Positions 8,650 to 20,300 of a DNA stretch of 59,992 bases are shown here, piece by piece. This DNA is from Pseudomonadota bacterium (GTDB lineage: Bacteria > Pseudomonadota > Alphaproteobacteria > Sphingomonadales > Sphingomonadaceae): NCBI GenBank assembly GCA_023445495.1, contig JAEXLC010000119.1, forward strand, positions 1 through 59,992, in the 5' to 3' direction. Numbering within the stretch: position 1 is the stretch's first letter; each line of letters opens with the position of its first letter. The position numbers were made by a program, and so were the translations under genes. The notes under the pieces were generated by a model, which was not told the DNA's origin, did not search any database, and was given only the letters and a program-made list of their open reading frames with translations.

Positions 8650-9396
8650 ATGCTCACCGACGCCCTGCTCCTCGATCGCACGCCGACTAGCCCCGGTTGC
8701 GCGCCGGCCCGCTGCCAGGCCTGCAAGGCACGCGGCAATTCGCTGTGCGCGGCGATGGGCGATGGCGAGATCTCGGCGCTGCACGCGATCGGCCGCCGGC
8801 GCAGCCTGCCCGCGGGCCAGGTGTTCAACTGGGCGGGCGACCAGAACAACCACTGCGCCACGGTGGTCGAGGGGATGCTCAAGGTGACAGCCTCCACCGA
8901 GGACGGGCGCGAGCAGATCGTCGGGCTGCTGTTCCCGGGCGACTTCGTCGGCGAGCTGTTCGAGGAGGATGCGACGCTGACCGTCTCGACGCTCTGCGAT
9001 ACGGACCTGTGCACCTATCCGCGCGCGGCGTTCGAGCGCACGCTCGAGGATCATCCGCGGATGGAACGGATGCTGCTCCGCCGGACGCTCGCCGCCCTGG
9101 GCGATGCGCGCGGCCGGATGCTGGCGCTGGGCCGCCGCAATGCGAAGGAGCGGATCGCCGGCTTCCTGCTCGACCTGGTCGAGCGCACCGGCCGCCCCGC
9201 CGCGAATGGCGGCGTGCGGATCGCGATCCCGATCAGCCGCGGCGAGATGGCCGACTATCTGGGGCTGACGATCGAGACGGTGAGCCGCCAGCTCTCGCAG
9301 CTCAAGGCGGCGGGAATCCTTGCCTTCGCCAAGGGCGATCGCGGCTGCACGGTGCTGGGCGAGGAACGGCTGCGGGCGATCCTCAACCCGGCATGA
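8650..9396 (+). CDS. fnrL: FNR-type Fe-S oxygen-sensing transcription regulator
   Basis: This is a 248-residue Crp/Fnr-family activator. The N-terminal region carries Cys17, Cys22, Cys25 and Cys33, and central cysteines occur at 116 and 121, consistent with an oxygen-labile [4Fe-4S] cluster as in FNR. A cyclic-nucleotide-type beta-roll spans about residues 45-135, followed by the dimer helix. The helix-turn-helix recognition helix contains TIETVSRQLSQL, with the E..SR residues that read TTGAT half-sites. It follows hemN by 26 bases. Its stop overlaps the convergent hemerythrin-like gene by 14 bases. FNR boxes at 7252 and 9900, and a weaker one at 2998, are the expected local targets. The choice between FnrL and FixK-type names depends on the cysteines, which favour FnrL. 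Confidence 0.9.
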   Translation: MLTDALLLDRTPTSPGCAPARCQACKARGNSLCAAMGDGEISALHAIGRRRSLPAGQVFNWAGDQNNHCATVVEGMLKVTASTEDGREQIVGLLFPGDFVGELFEEDATLTVSTLCDTDLCTYPRAAFERTLEDHPRMERMLLRRTLAALGDARGRMLALGRRNAKERIAGFLLDLVERTGRPAANGGVRIAIPISRGEMADYLGLTIETVSRQLSQLKAAGILAFAKGDRGCTVLGEERLRAILNPA

Positions 9397-9847
9397 GCCC
9401 GCGCCGGGCGATCTCGATCCCGCTCTCCTTGAGCGCGATCGCCCGGCGGCAGCCGTCGAAGAAGCAGCGCAGCATGTAGGAGAGCTTGCCGACATCACGC
9501 CGGGCACCGGGCGCGATGCTGTGCCAGAGCTCGCTCGCCAGATCCTCGCCGTGCATCCGATCGAACTGGTGCATCTCGTGGAGCGCCGAGAGGAAGGCCG
9601 GGCCCGGGCGATGCGCGAGCGGCAGGTCGGCGAACAGGCGCTCGGCGCGACTGAAATGCGTGGCGGTCACGCGCTGGATCGACTTGCACAGCCGCAATAT
9701 CTCGTCGGCCGCGGGCAGGCTTGGCAGGCGATCGGCGACGATCTCGAGCTCGTGGCACAGGCTGCGCTGCACGACGTGATCGTCTTCCAATATCTCGAAC
9801 GTCGAAATGTTCATGGGCACATCGAAGGGCGAAGGAGGGACCGTCAT
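9383..9847 (-). CDS. Hemerythrin-like HHE domain protein
   Basis: This is a 154-residue cytosolic protein, probably an all-helical di-iron-binding bundle of the hemerythrin/HHE type. Metal-ligand-like residues sit in EDDHVVQRSLCHELE (near 21-35), TATHFSRAE (near 61-69) and LHEMHQFDRMHGEDL (near 88-102). Such proteins sense or store O2, NO or iron. The gene is convergent with fnrL and overlaps it by 14 bases. An FNR box lies about 53 bp upstream of the start, so it looks like a member of the same low-oxygen regulon. An in-frame ATG 11 codons downstream is an alternative start; the ribosome binding site is weak for either. Confidence 0.72.
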   Translation of the reverse strand: MTVPPSPFDVPMNISTFEILEDDHVVQRSLCHELEIVADRLPSLPAADEILRLCKSIQRVTATHFSRAERLFADLPLAHRPGPAFLSALHEMHQFDRMHGEDLASELWHSIAPGARRDVGKLSYMLRCFFDGCRRAIALKESGIEIARRGLMPG

Positions 9848-9899
9848 GATGTGATCTTTCGCATCCGCTCCATTCTATCCCGGCCCCGGAGCGCCCAAC

Positions 9900-9913
9900 T
9901 TGACGGGCGTCAA
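9900..9913. promoter_or_regulatory. FNR box between the hemerythrin-like and metallophosphoesterase genes
   Basis: TTGACGGGCGTCAA is a perfectly symmetric FNR-type site (TTGAC-N4-GTCAA). It is 53 bases upstream of the hemerythrin-like start and 87 upstream of the metallophosphoesterase start, so the former is the more likely target. Confidence 0.75.
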
Positions 9914-10000
9914 AAGCTCCGGATGGGTGCGAAAACGAACGCTCGCCTGATGCTGCGGGCAGTGATAGCGAGCCCCTCGCCCAGCTCCTGCGAGGTCCAG

Positions 10001-11263
10001 ATGAAGCGCATCCGATTTGCCGCCACCGCCCTTGCCCTGCTCGCCTCGAGCGCGGCGATGGCCCAGCCGAAATGCGGCCCGTTCACCATCGCGATGATCC
10101 CCGACACGCAGAACTATACCGACTATACCCACCAGAAGGCGGCCGGCTATCCGCTCGACGGCACCGAGCTGTTCTACGAACAGATGCGCTGGATCGCGGC
10201 CAACGCACGCAGCGCCGGGGGCGACATCGTCTTCGCCACGCAGGTCGGCGATGTGTGGCAGCATTATTCGGAGTGGATGGATCCGGCGCACGAAGTCCGC
10301 GGCTTCCGCGCGATGCCGCCGGGGCCGGAAGTTGCCGAAGGTCCGCGCAAGCAGACGCGGGAATTCGAGATTCCGGCGGCGATCAAGGGGTTCGAGATCC
10401 TCAAGGGCAAGCTGCCCTTCTCGGTGGTGCCGGGCAATCACGACTATGACGCGATGTGGACCGATGCGTCGCACCCGCCCCAACCCGAGCGCAGCGACTC
10501 GCTGAAGATCGGGCTGCGCCATCTGGGCGGGTTCGACGGGTTCAGCTCGGCCTTTTCCGGCGAGTCCGAATTCTTCAAGGGCCAGCCCTGGTATGTCGAC
10601 TCGCATGATGGCGGGGCGGACAGCGCGCAGCTGTTCCGCGTCGGCCAGTGCCGGTTCCTGCATATCGGACTGCAGTTCGATGCGCCCGACGCGTCGCTCG
10701 CCTGGGCCAAGCGGGTGATCCACCGCTATCCCGGCGTGCCGACGATCGTCAGCACCCACAAATATCTCGATCGCGACGGATCGCGCGCCGATACACCCGC
10801 ACTCGACCAGAGCATCCTCGACCACCGCGACAACAATCCGCAGATGGTGTGGGACAAGTTCATCAGCGAGAACGACCAGATCTTCCTGGTGCTGAGCGGC
10901 CATATCAGCGGCCAGGGCTATAGCGTGGATCGCAACCTCGCCGGGCATGCGGTCCACCAGATGCTGGCGGACTATCAGAGCCGCTGGCAGGTGGCGAAGG
11001 ACGCGGGCTCGGCGAGGGCCAATGCGCCGCTGGGCGATGGCTGGATGCGGCTGCTGACCTTCCGGCTCGATGACCCCAGGCCCAGCGTCCGGGTGCGGAC
11101 CTGGTCGACCTGGTACAAGAAGTTCAGCACCGAGATCCCGGACTATGCCGCCTGGTACAAGGCGGGCGAAGGCATGGCCAAGCTGTCCGACGCCGAGTTC
11201 GCGAAGCGCGATGATTTCAGCTTCGAGCTGACCGACTATCGGGCGCGGTTCGGGCAAAAATAG
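10001..11263 (+). CDS. Secreted calcineurin-like metallophosphoesterase
   Basis: This is a 420-residue protein with a signal peptide (MKRIRFAATALALLASSAAMAQ). The calcineurin-like phosphoesterase motifs appear in order: IPDTQNY (first metal-binding block, with Gln where many members have His), QVGDVWQH, PGNHDYD, STHKY and LSGHISGQG. It should bind two metal ions and hydrolyse a phosphoester in the periplasm or outside the cell; the substrate cannot be read from sequence. The ATG at 10001 has GAGG 6 bases upstream; the much longer open frame upstream is an artefact. The gene converges on the giant autotransporter and shares a hairpin terminator with it. Confidence 0.85.
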   Translation: MKRIRFAATALALLASSAAMAQPKCGPFTIAMIPDTQNYTDYTHQKAAGYPLDGTELFYEQMRWIAANARSAGGDIVFATQVGDVWQHYSEWMDPAHEVRGFRAMPPGPEVAEGPRKQTREFEIPAAIKGFEILKGKLPFSVVPGNHDYDAMWTDASHPPQPERSDSLKIGLRHLGGFDGFSSAFSGESEFFKGQPWYVDSHDGGADSAQLFRVGQCRFLHIGLQFDAPDASLAWAKRVIHRYPGVPTIVSTHKYLDRDGSRADTPALDQSILDHRDNNPQMVWDKFISENDQIFLVLSGHISGQGYSVDRNLAGHAVHQMLADYQSRWQVAKDAGSARANAPLGDGWMRLLTFRLDDPRPSVRVRTWSTWYKKFSTEIPDYAAWYKAGEGMAKLSDAEFAKRDDFSFELTDYRARFGQK

Positions 11264-11289
11264 CGCCCTGCCCCCTTCGAAACAGCGAG

Positions 11290-11324
11290 AAAGGAGCGCG
11301 ACGGGGATGCCCGCCGCGCTCTTT
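11290..11324. terminator. Shared bidirectional terminator hairpin
   Basis: Long complementary arms (AAAGGAGCGCG and CGCGCTCTTT, one bulged base) enclose an inner CGGG/CCCG stem. It fills the 66-bp gap between two convergent stop codons. T/A runs lie on both sides, so it can serve both genes. Confidence 0.7.
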
Positions 11325-11329
11325 CCCTA

Positions 11330-14300
11330 TCAGGGCAGCGGCACCGAGGCCGGCGGCAGCGTCGGCGCCGGCTGGCCGTAGTTGAACGTACCGGTGCCGA
11401 TGCTGACCTTGGTCGTGTCGTTGAACCCGTTGGCGTCGTCGAGCTCGCTGGCGATCGCGCTTGCCGTGGCCTGACCCTGGGTGACGTTGATCGTGCCGCC
11501 GCCGCTGGCGGAAAGGCGCATATACTGGCCGTTGCCCGCCTGGCCGGCGATGCCCGAGAAGCTGTTGCCCGAAATGCTGACATTCACCGTCGGGAAGCCA
11601 CCGGTATTCTGGTTGTTGTTGACCACGAGCCCGCGGCTGCCGTTGATGTTGCGGATGATGTTGTTGGTGATCGTGGCGTTGGTGGTCAGGTTGCCGGTGG
11701 CCTGACCGACCAGGCCGACATTGACCACGATGCCCTGCGACGTCTGGATCTGCTGGATCGTGTTGCCGTTGATATAATAGTTGGCGTTCACGCCGCCTTC
11801 GTTGCTGATGCTGATGCCGGCACCGACATTCGAACCCGAATTGGTGACGGCATTGTTGCCGATGATGTTGTTGGTGATCCGGCCGTTGACGAGCCGCGTG
11901 AACGGCGCGTTGCCGTTCTGGAAGTCGTTGATCACGTTCGCACGGGTGCCAACGAAATTGTTGTTGTCGATATTGTAGGTCAGCGTCGTCGAGCCCGGTC
12001 CGGTCGAGACGTTGATGCCGTTATTGTTGTTGGTGAAGGTCGAGCCGCTGACCTGGACGGTCATGCTGGTGCCCGAGCTGTCGGCGAACAGACCGCTGCC
12101 GGTCACCAGGGTCGGCGGGCTGGCCGCGTTCCAGTTGCCGGTGAAGTTGCTGCCCGAGACGCTGATCCCCATCGACGAGGTGCCGGTGCCCAGGAAGTTG
12201 ATCAGGTTGCCATGCGCGCTGGCGGCGTTGGCGCCGGTGTACGAGACGGTGCTGTTCACCACCTGGAAGTTGGCCAGCGTGCCGGTCGAGTTGGTGATCT
12301 GCACCTCGAACTCGTAATTGTTCTGGATCGTCGAGTTGAAGATGCCGGTCGGCCGCGCGCCGTTCGAGGCGGTGCCGGTCAGCTCGCTGATGTTGATGCC
12401 CGATTCATCGGTGCCGGTATCGTTTCCGTTGCCGCTGATCAGCATGTTGTCGATCAGGAAGCCGTTGATGTTCGAACCGCCGATGCCGTCACCCAGATTG
12501 TTGGTGACGTTCATATAGGCGAGGCGGACATTCTCGGTGCTGGTCAGGCTGATGCCGTCGCCACTCGAGTTCTGGATCGTGCCGCCCGAGCCTGCCGCGC
12601 CGGTGCCGGTGACATTGATGCCGCCCGAAGTACCGGTGTTGTTCAGGACGATGCCGCTCGAGGCGCCGTTCGACGAGATGCTCTGGAAGCGCAGGCCGCC
12701 GGATCCGATCGTGGTGTTGACGACGTTGAGCGCGGTGCCGGCACCCGAGGTGATCGTGTTGCCGCTGCCCGCCGTGCCGACAGTGCCGCCGCCGGTGGCG
12801 CTGAAGCCGGTGCCGCTGGTGGTGGTGATCGCCAGCCCGCCGTTCGGGAAGCTGATCGTGCCACCCGTGTTGTTCAGCAGGTTCACCGCGGTGTTCGCGC
12901 CGGTGCTCAGCGTCGTGTTGCCCAAGAAGCTGATCGTGCCCGAATTGACGTTCTGGACGACGATGCCGTTATTGAGACCGCCCGTGGCGCTGATCGCACC
13001 CGAGAAGGTGACGTTGCCGGTCTCGTGGTTGTCGACGAACACCACGTTGTTGCCCGTGGTCTTGGTGATCGACGAGGCGATGGTCACCGCGCCGGTGCCG
13101 TTCAGGACATAGACGCCAAAGCCGGTCGGATCATTGGAGGCGCCGATCGCACCGGCCGCGAGGTTCACGGTGTTGGTGGAGTTGTTGATCTCCACACCGT
13201 TACCGGCGGTGTTGTTGATCGTGACGCTGCCGGCGGTGAACGTGCCGTTGCCCGCGCCGTTGATCTCGATGCCTTCGTCGCCGGTATTGGCGATCGTCAC
13301 GGTGCCGAGATTGACGTTCATCGTCGATCCGCCGCCGTAGAAGATACCGTCCGCCGTCGCGCCCGTGGTGCCGGCGATCGAGACGGCGGTGGCGCTCAGC
13401 GTGCCGGTGCCATCGACATTGCTGATGTTGATCGCGCTGCCGTTGGTGGAGCCGGTGCTGGTCAGCGAGTCGAAGACCAGGCCGAGCGAGCCGACACTGC
13501 CGTTGACCAGGTTGAGGATCTGACCGGTGGCGGTCTGGACCGAGTTGCCGGTGCTGTAGACGGTCAGGCTGCCGCCGCCGGTGAAGTCGATGCCGTTGCC
13601 GGTGCCCGACGCCGTGATGTCGACGCCGTTGCCACCCGCCGCCGAGGAGAAGGTGATATTCGCGCCGGTATTGCTGGCCAGCGTGACCGCATTGACGTTC
13701 GCCACGGTGTTGAGCGTGATGCTCTGGCCGTAGAAGTTGATCGAGCCGCCGCTGTTGTTGGCGATGTTGATGCCCAGCGCATTGTCGCTGAGGTTACCCG
13801 ACACCGTGATGGCGCCGCCGGTGATGTTGGTCACCTCGACCGAGCGACCGGCGACGCCGCTGGTGGCGACGCTGCCGGCATAGTCGAGCGACAGCGTGCC
13901 GCCATCGACATCGATGCCGCGATTGGTCGCAGTGATCGATCCGGAGTTGACGGTGACGCTGCCGGTGAGCGTGCCCGCCGTCCGGCTGACCAGGATGCCG
14001 CTGGTGCCGAGCGTGTTGCTGGCGCTCGCGAAGGTCATGCCCAGCGTGGAGGCCACCGCCGACGTATTGCTGATGTCGAAGATCGTGCCAGAGCCGGTGG
14101 TGATCGTGCTGTTCGGTCCGGTCGCGTTGATCGTGCCACCGCCCGAGATCGTGAAGGCGGTGCCGCTGGTCGTGGTGATGCCCAGCGCGGTGCCGACCGA
14201 GCTGAACGCGACCGTGCCGCCCGCATTCGCGCTCAGCGTGACGGCGTTGTTGGCCTGGGTCGACAGCGTCGTCGTGCCGTTGAAGGCGACCGACCCGCCA

Positions 14301-17300
14301 TTGCTGTTGGTCACGCTCAGGCCGAGCGCGTTGGCGCCGCTCGAGCTGATCGCGCTGTTGCTGCCGAAGGTAACCGTGCCTGCATCATGGTTGTCGATGC
14401 GGACGGCATAGCCGTTGCTGTCGCTGACGCTGCCCGAATAGGTCACGGCGCTGTTGCTGTCGGTGAGGACGAAGGCGTCGCCCGCGGCGGCATGGGTGAT
14501 CGCCGTGCCGCTGCCGAAGCCGAAGGTGCCGTCCGAGCCATTGACGATGTCGATGCCGGCATCGCCGCCATTGAGCGTCGTCGTGCCGTTGAAGTTGTAG
14601 GTGCCGTCGGCATTGTTAAACTGGAGGCCGGTGCCGTTGGTGCCGCTCAGCGTGCCGGTCTGGAAGGTGACCGTGCCGCTCGAATGGTTCAGCACGTTGA
14701 CCAGCGCGGCGTTGTTCGCCTGGGTGATGTTGCCGCTATAGGTGACGGCGGCGGTGCTGCCCGAGAGGTTGAACGCCGCGCCCGTCGGGCTGGTGATCGA
14801 GGTGCCGGTGCCGAAGTTGAAGGTACCGCCCGAGCCGTTGAGGATGTCGACCCCGGCATCGCCGCCGTTCAGCGTCGTCGTGCCGTTGAAGTTGTAGGTC
14901 GCATCGGCATTGTCGAACTGCAGGCCGGTGCCGTTGGTGGCGCCCAGCGTGCCGGTCTGGAAGGTGACCGTTCCGCCCGAATGGTTGAGGAACGAGACCA
15001 GCGCCGCGTTGTTCGCCTGGGTGATGCTGCCGCTATAGGTGATCGCCGCGGTGCTGCCCGAGACGTTGAAGGCGGTGCCAGACGGGCTGGTGATCGCGGT
15101 GTTCGTGCCGAAGCTGAAGGTGCCGCCCGAACCGTTGAGGATGTCGATGCCCGCATCGCCGCCGGCCAGCGTCGTCGTGCCGGTGAAGTTGTAGGTGCCG
15201 TCCGCATTGTCGAACTGCAGGCCAGTGCCGCCGGTGATGTTGAGCGTGCCGGCATAGGCGAACGTGCCGGTGCTGTGCCCGCCACCGATGCTCAGCGCTG
15301 CGCCGGCATTGCTCTTGGTGACCGAGCTGGTTGAATCGAAGTTGAAGTTTGCCGTGCCGCCCGCGATCGTGAGCCCCGTGGATACCGGGCTTGTGATGTC
15401 GACATTGGTCGCATTGATCGTGCCGGCGGCGGTGTTGAACACCAGACCGTTGCCGTTGGTCAGGTTGACGTTCGTCAGCGTCGTCGTGCCGGTGGTGTTG
15501 TTGAGCGTGATGCCGCCGCCATTGCTGACGATATTGGTCAGCACCGAGTTCGCGGCGTTGAGCAGCACGTCGCCGCCCGGATTGCCCGAGAAGGACACGT
15601 GATCGATCGTCGTGCTGGTCGACGGGGTGATCTCGATGCCCATCGTCCCGACGTTGCGGACCGTCAGATAGTCGAGCAGCGTATTGGTCCCGCCGGCGCC
15701 ATTGTCCTTGATGCCGCGCGAGGCCGCGCCCCCGCCATCGATGATGAAGCCCGACAGGTGGTTGCCCGTCGCTCCAAGCGTGACGATGTTCGCGCCTGCC
15801 GCGCTGGTGAGCGTCGCCGCGCCATTGCCCGTCGGGTCCGCGATGTTGAACGACGTGCCGCCCGACAGGAAGATCGTCGAAGGCACGGTGAGCGTCATGT
15901 TGATCGGTGCGCTGCCGGTGCCCGCACCGCCGCCGACGCCATCGCCGAAGCCACGGACCTGGACGTTGGACGCCAGCACGAGCGAGTCATTGCCGTTGGA
16001 ACCACCGGCGGTGATTGCGTTGCCGTTGTTGATCAGGACAATCATGTCCTGCGCCGCCGCGATCAACTCGGCCGCGGCCAGCGTCATCGGGTTGGTACCG
16101 TCCGCACCGCTGCCATTGCCGCCGCCGGTCGCGCCGTCCGCATCGACGAAGTAGATCTTGTTGAGACCGAAGCCCGCGCCCGGGCTGCCCGAGAAGGCAA
16201 CGTCGCGGAAGTCGTAGGTACCCACCGTCGGCGCGTTGGTGGCGTCGATGGCGGTGGTCGCCGAGATGGTCGAACCGGTATCGATGCCGGACTCGCCGTC
16301 ACCATAGGTGAACAGCGCGTTGGTCGAGGCGTTGAGATAGATGCCGGTGCCGACGCCGGCGATTGAGCTTGAGGCGCCCAACTGGCCGCCCAGCAGGATG
16401 TTGGCGCCGCCAAGCGTGCCGCGCAGGTCGACACCGATGCTGGTGCCCGCGCCGCCCGAATTGGTGACGTCGAAATCGCCAATGATAATCGGCGCGGAGA
16501 GCGTCGCCCCGTTGAGGTCGAGCGCGACCGCGCTGTTGCTGTTCAGGCCGATATCGAGATCGGTGATCGACAGGCCCGTCCCGAGGATGCCGGTAACGTC
16601 GATGCCGCGCGAGGTGATGCCTTGCAGATTGACCGTGCCGAGGCTGATCGCCGGCGCGACGGTGGCGACGCCGTTGAGCAGGATGCCGGTCGTCGCGCCA
16701 TTGGCGCTGACGCTGCCGAAGGTGAAGCCATTGGTGCCGATGGTCACGTTCTGCAGGCTGAGCGCCGTGCCGGTGCCGGTGGTGCTGATCGAGTTGCCGA
16801 CGCCGCGCACGATGACCGTGCCGCCCGAGCCGGCGCTGAAGCCGGTACCCGTACTGACGATGTCGAGACCGTTGCCGCCCGCCGCCATGTTGAAGTCGAT
16901 CGTGCCGCCGCTGTTGCCGGCCAGCGTGACGCCGAAGGCGGTGGCGTTCAGCGCCAGCGTCTGGCCGGTGAAGGTGATCAGGCCCGAATTGACGTTGGTG
17001 ACCGAGATACCGCCCACGGTCGACGCCATGTTGCCGCTGAAGGTGACCGTACCGGTCTCGTGATCGACGATCTGGACCAGGTTGGTGCCGCCCAGCGCCG
17101 AGCCCACCGAAACGTCCCCGGTGCCGCCAGTGAGCGAGACCGCATAATTGGCCGCGCCGGTGGCGGTGACCGTGCCGGTGCCCAGCGTGACCGGGCCGGT
17201 CGAGCCCGCAATGACCACGGTGCTGCCGCCCGCGCCCGATAGGTTCATCGTGCCGAAGGTCACTGCCGAACCGCTGTTGAGCAGTTCGATGGCGTTGCTG

Positions 17301-20300
17301 CCGGCCGTGCCGATCGTGGTAGCGCCGAAGGTGATCGCCGCGGTACCGGTGGCCACCTTGATGCCGTCATTCGCGGCGCCGCTGGTGCCGCCGATATTGA
17401 CCGTGCCGCCGTTGAAGGCCGCGCCGGTGAGATTGCTCAGCAGGATGCCGTTATTGGCGACCGTGCCGGTGGCGGTGAGCGCATCGAAGGTGATGCCGCC
17501 CGAACCGCTGGTCACCCCGCTCAGGCCAAGGATCTGGCCGGTGGCGGTGGTGATCGTGTTGCCCGAACCGAGGACGGAAACCGTGCCGGCGGTCGCGCTG
17601 AGGCCGGTGCCGCTGGTGGTGGTGATGCCGAGCCCGCCGCCGAGCAGCGACAGCGTGCCGCTGCCGGCCATGCTGATCGCGGTGTTGGTGCCCGTGCTGA
17701 AGGTCTTGCTGGCGTTCAGGAAGCTGACATTGCCGGTGCTGGGCGCGTCGACGACCACGCCTGCGCCGCCGGTGTGGCTGACCGAACCGGACATGGTGTA
17801 GATACCGCCGGCATTGGTGAAGCTGAAGGCGGTCCCGGACGTCGTCGAGGTGATCGCACCCGAGAGGTTCGCCAGCATGCTGCTGCTGAGCACGGACAGC
17901 GCCGAGCCAGCGGTCGCATTGATCGTGCCGCCATAGTTCAGCGTGACGCCGGAGCTGGCAACGATACCGATTGCGGCGGTGGTCGCGCTGGTGGTGCCGC
18001 CGATCGAAGCAGCGCCACCGCTAGCGATGGTCGCGACATTGACCGTGCCGCTGGTGACGCCGTTGAGGCGGATGCCGGTCGAAGCGCCGTCGATCGTCAG
18101 CGTGGAGCCCGACGCATTGGCGATGTTCACCGTGCCGAGCGCGCCCGAGAGGTTGAAGCCGACACCCGTGGTGTCGAGATCGAGGGTGCCGGTCAGGTTG
18201 ACGCTGCCCGCACCACTGAGATTCGAGAACGCCACGCCCGTGCCGCCGCCGTCGATGTCCAGCCCGCCGATGTTCAGCGCGCCGGTAAGCGTAACGCCGC
18301 TGGCGCTGACCGCCGTGCCCGCAGCCGGTGCGGCGGTGATCTGGAGGAAATTCAGGCCGGCCGCACCGATCGTGCCGCCGCTCAGCGACAGAGCCGGAGC
18401 ATTGCCGGTGTAGATGCCGTTGAAGGCGCCGGTGACGCTGAGCGTACCCCCACCACTGGTGGTAAGGCCCGCGCCCGTCGCAGTGTAGATCCCCAGGCTA
18501 CCGGTGAACTCCACCGTCGCGCCGCTGTTGTTGGTCAGCGAAACACCCGCGCCGGTCGTAAGCGCGCTGTCGAGGATGGTCCCGCCCTGGAAATGGACGT
18601 CCAGCGGATCTGCCTGCGCGGTGTTGTTGCGGATAGCGATCGAGGTGTTGGTCGCCCCGTTGACGCCGACCGAACCGGTAACCGTGAAGTCGCCCTCCAC
18701 CTGGTCGAGCAGGATGCCATAGGCGCCGCCGGTCGAGCGAACCGAGCCGAGCACCATGTGGATCGTCAGCGGATCGAGGTTGATCGCGGTGCCGTTGGTG
18801 GTGTCGATCGCGCCGCCGGTGGTGCCGAGGACGAAGTTGTTCGCCTTCGAATTGGCGACGATCAGGCCGGTGCCGGCATTGTTGGCGATGTTGAGATCGC
18901 CGAAGTTCAGCGTGCCGACGACGTTGGTCAGGCTCAGGCCGTCGCCGGTGATCCGCGAACCGGTGGTGCCCAGCGTGAGGTTGCCGGCGGAAACCGCCTG
19001 GATGCCTGCGGTCACCGTATCGGAATCGAAGGTCAGGTCGTTGAAGACGAAGCCGCCGGTTTCGGTGGTGTGATTGACGGTCAGGTTCGACAGCTGGGAG
19101 ACGATGAACGAGCCGGTGCCGCTGCCGTCGAGGTTGAGGATGTTGCCGCCATTCGCGGCGAGCGTGAGGTTGTTCAGCGCCAGCGTGACGTTCGCGGCGT
19201 TGTCGTAGATACGGATCGCACCGGCCGCGCCGCCCGAGATGGTGCTGTTGCGGAGGATGATCGGCGCCGCGGCGCCGTTGCCGAGCACGCCCGCGCCGGT
19301 GCCCGAATTGGCGATGACCACGCCGTCGATCGTGTTGCCGCCACCAAGTGTGACGGTGGCGTTGGCGCCGCTCGCCGTGAGCGTCGGTGCACCCGAGCCC
19401 GCGAACGGGTTCGAGATCACGCCGGTCTGGACGTTGAACAGCAGCACATTGCCCGGCGCGCCACCCCCGACGGTGAAGCTGTCGGTATCACGGAAGCCGT
19501 ACAGCGACTGGCCGCCGGCGAGATCGAGCGAACCACCCGCCCCCGCCGTCGCGTCGAGCACATCGCTGCCGCCGGTCGGATCGTTGAGCAGCACGATATA
19601 GGTCGCGCCCGACGCTTCCGCGCCCGCCAGCGAGCCCGGGTCGCTGCGCGAGCCGGTGCCGGTAGCGCCCGCGAGCACGAAATAGGCCGAGACGGAGAGA
19701 TTCGTGGTGTCGCCGTTCAGGTTGACGTCGGCGAAGTTATAGGTGCCGGTACCGCCGTTGAGGCCGGCGATGACCAGCGGGGTGACTGCGGTGATGTTCG
19801 ACGCCGCGCCGTTCGCGTCGCTGTTCGAACCATCGCCATAGCGGAAGGTGCCGGTGATCGCGGCGTTGGTCAGGTCGACGCCGATGCCGACGCCGGTGAT
19901 CTGGCTGCTGCCGCTGATGATCACATTGCCGGCAGTGGTGCTGCCGGTCACGTCGATACCGCGCGTGCCGGTCGCCGAGGCGCCGGTGATGTCGAGCGTC
20001 GCGAAAGTGACGTTGCCGGTCGCGCCGCTCAGGTTCGCCGCGGTGGTGTTCGCGGCCAGCCCGGTGATATCGACATTGCCGAAGGTGAAGGTGCCGGCCG
20101 AGCCGCCCAGGATCGCCAGGCGCGCACCGCCCGAAAGGGCAAGGTCGCCGAAGCTGTAGGTGCCGTCCGCGTCGAAGAAGGAGATGCCGGTGCCGCCGGT
20201 GATGTTGAACGTCGCGCCGGTGAAGTCGATCGTGCCGCCCGAATGCGTGCCGATATCGACCGCGACAAGCCCGGCGAGCGACTGGCTGATGCTGCCCGCA

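Noticed and set aside
9320..10000. Long 5' extension of the metallophosphoesterase frame
   Set aside because: It crosses fnrL and the hemerythrin-like gene. The signal peptide and ribosome binding site fix the start at 10001.
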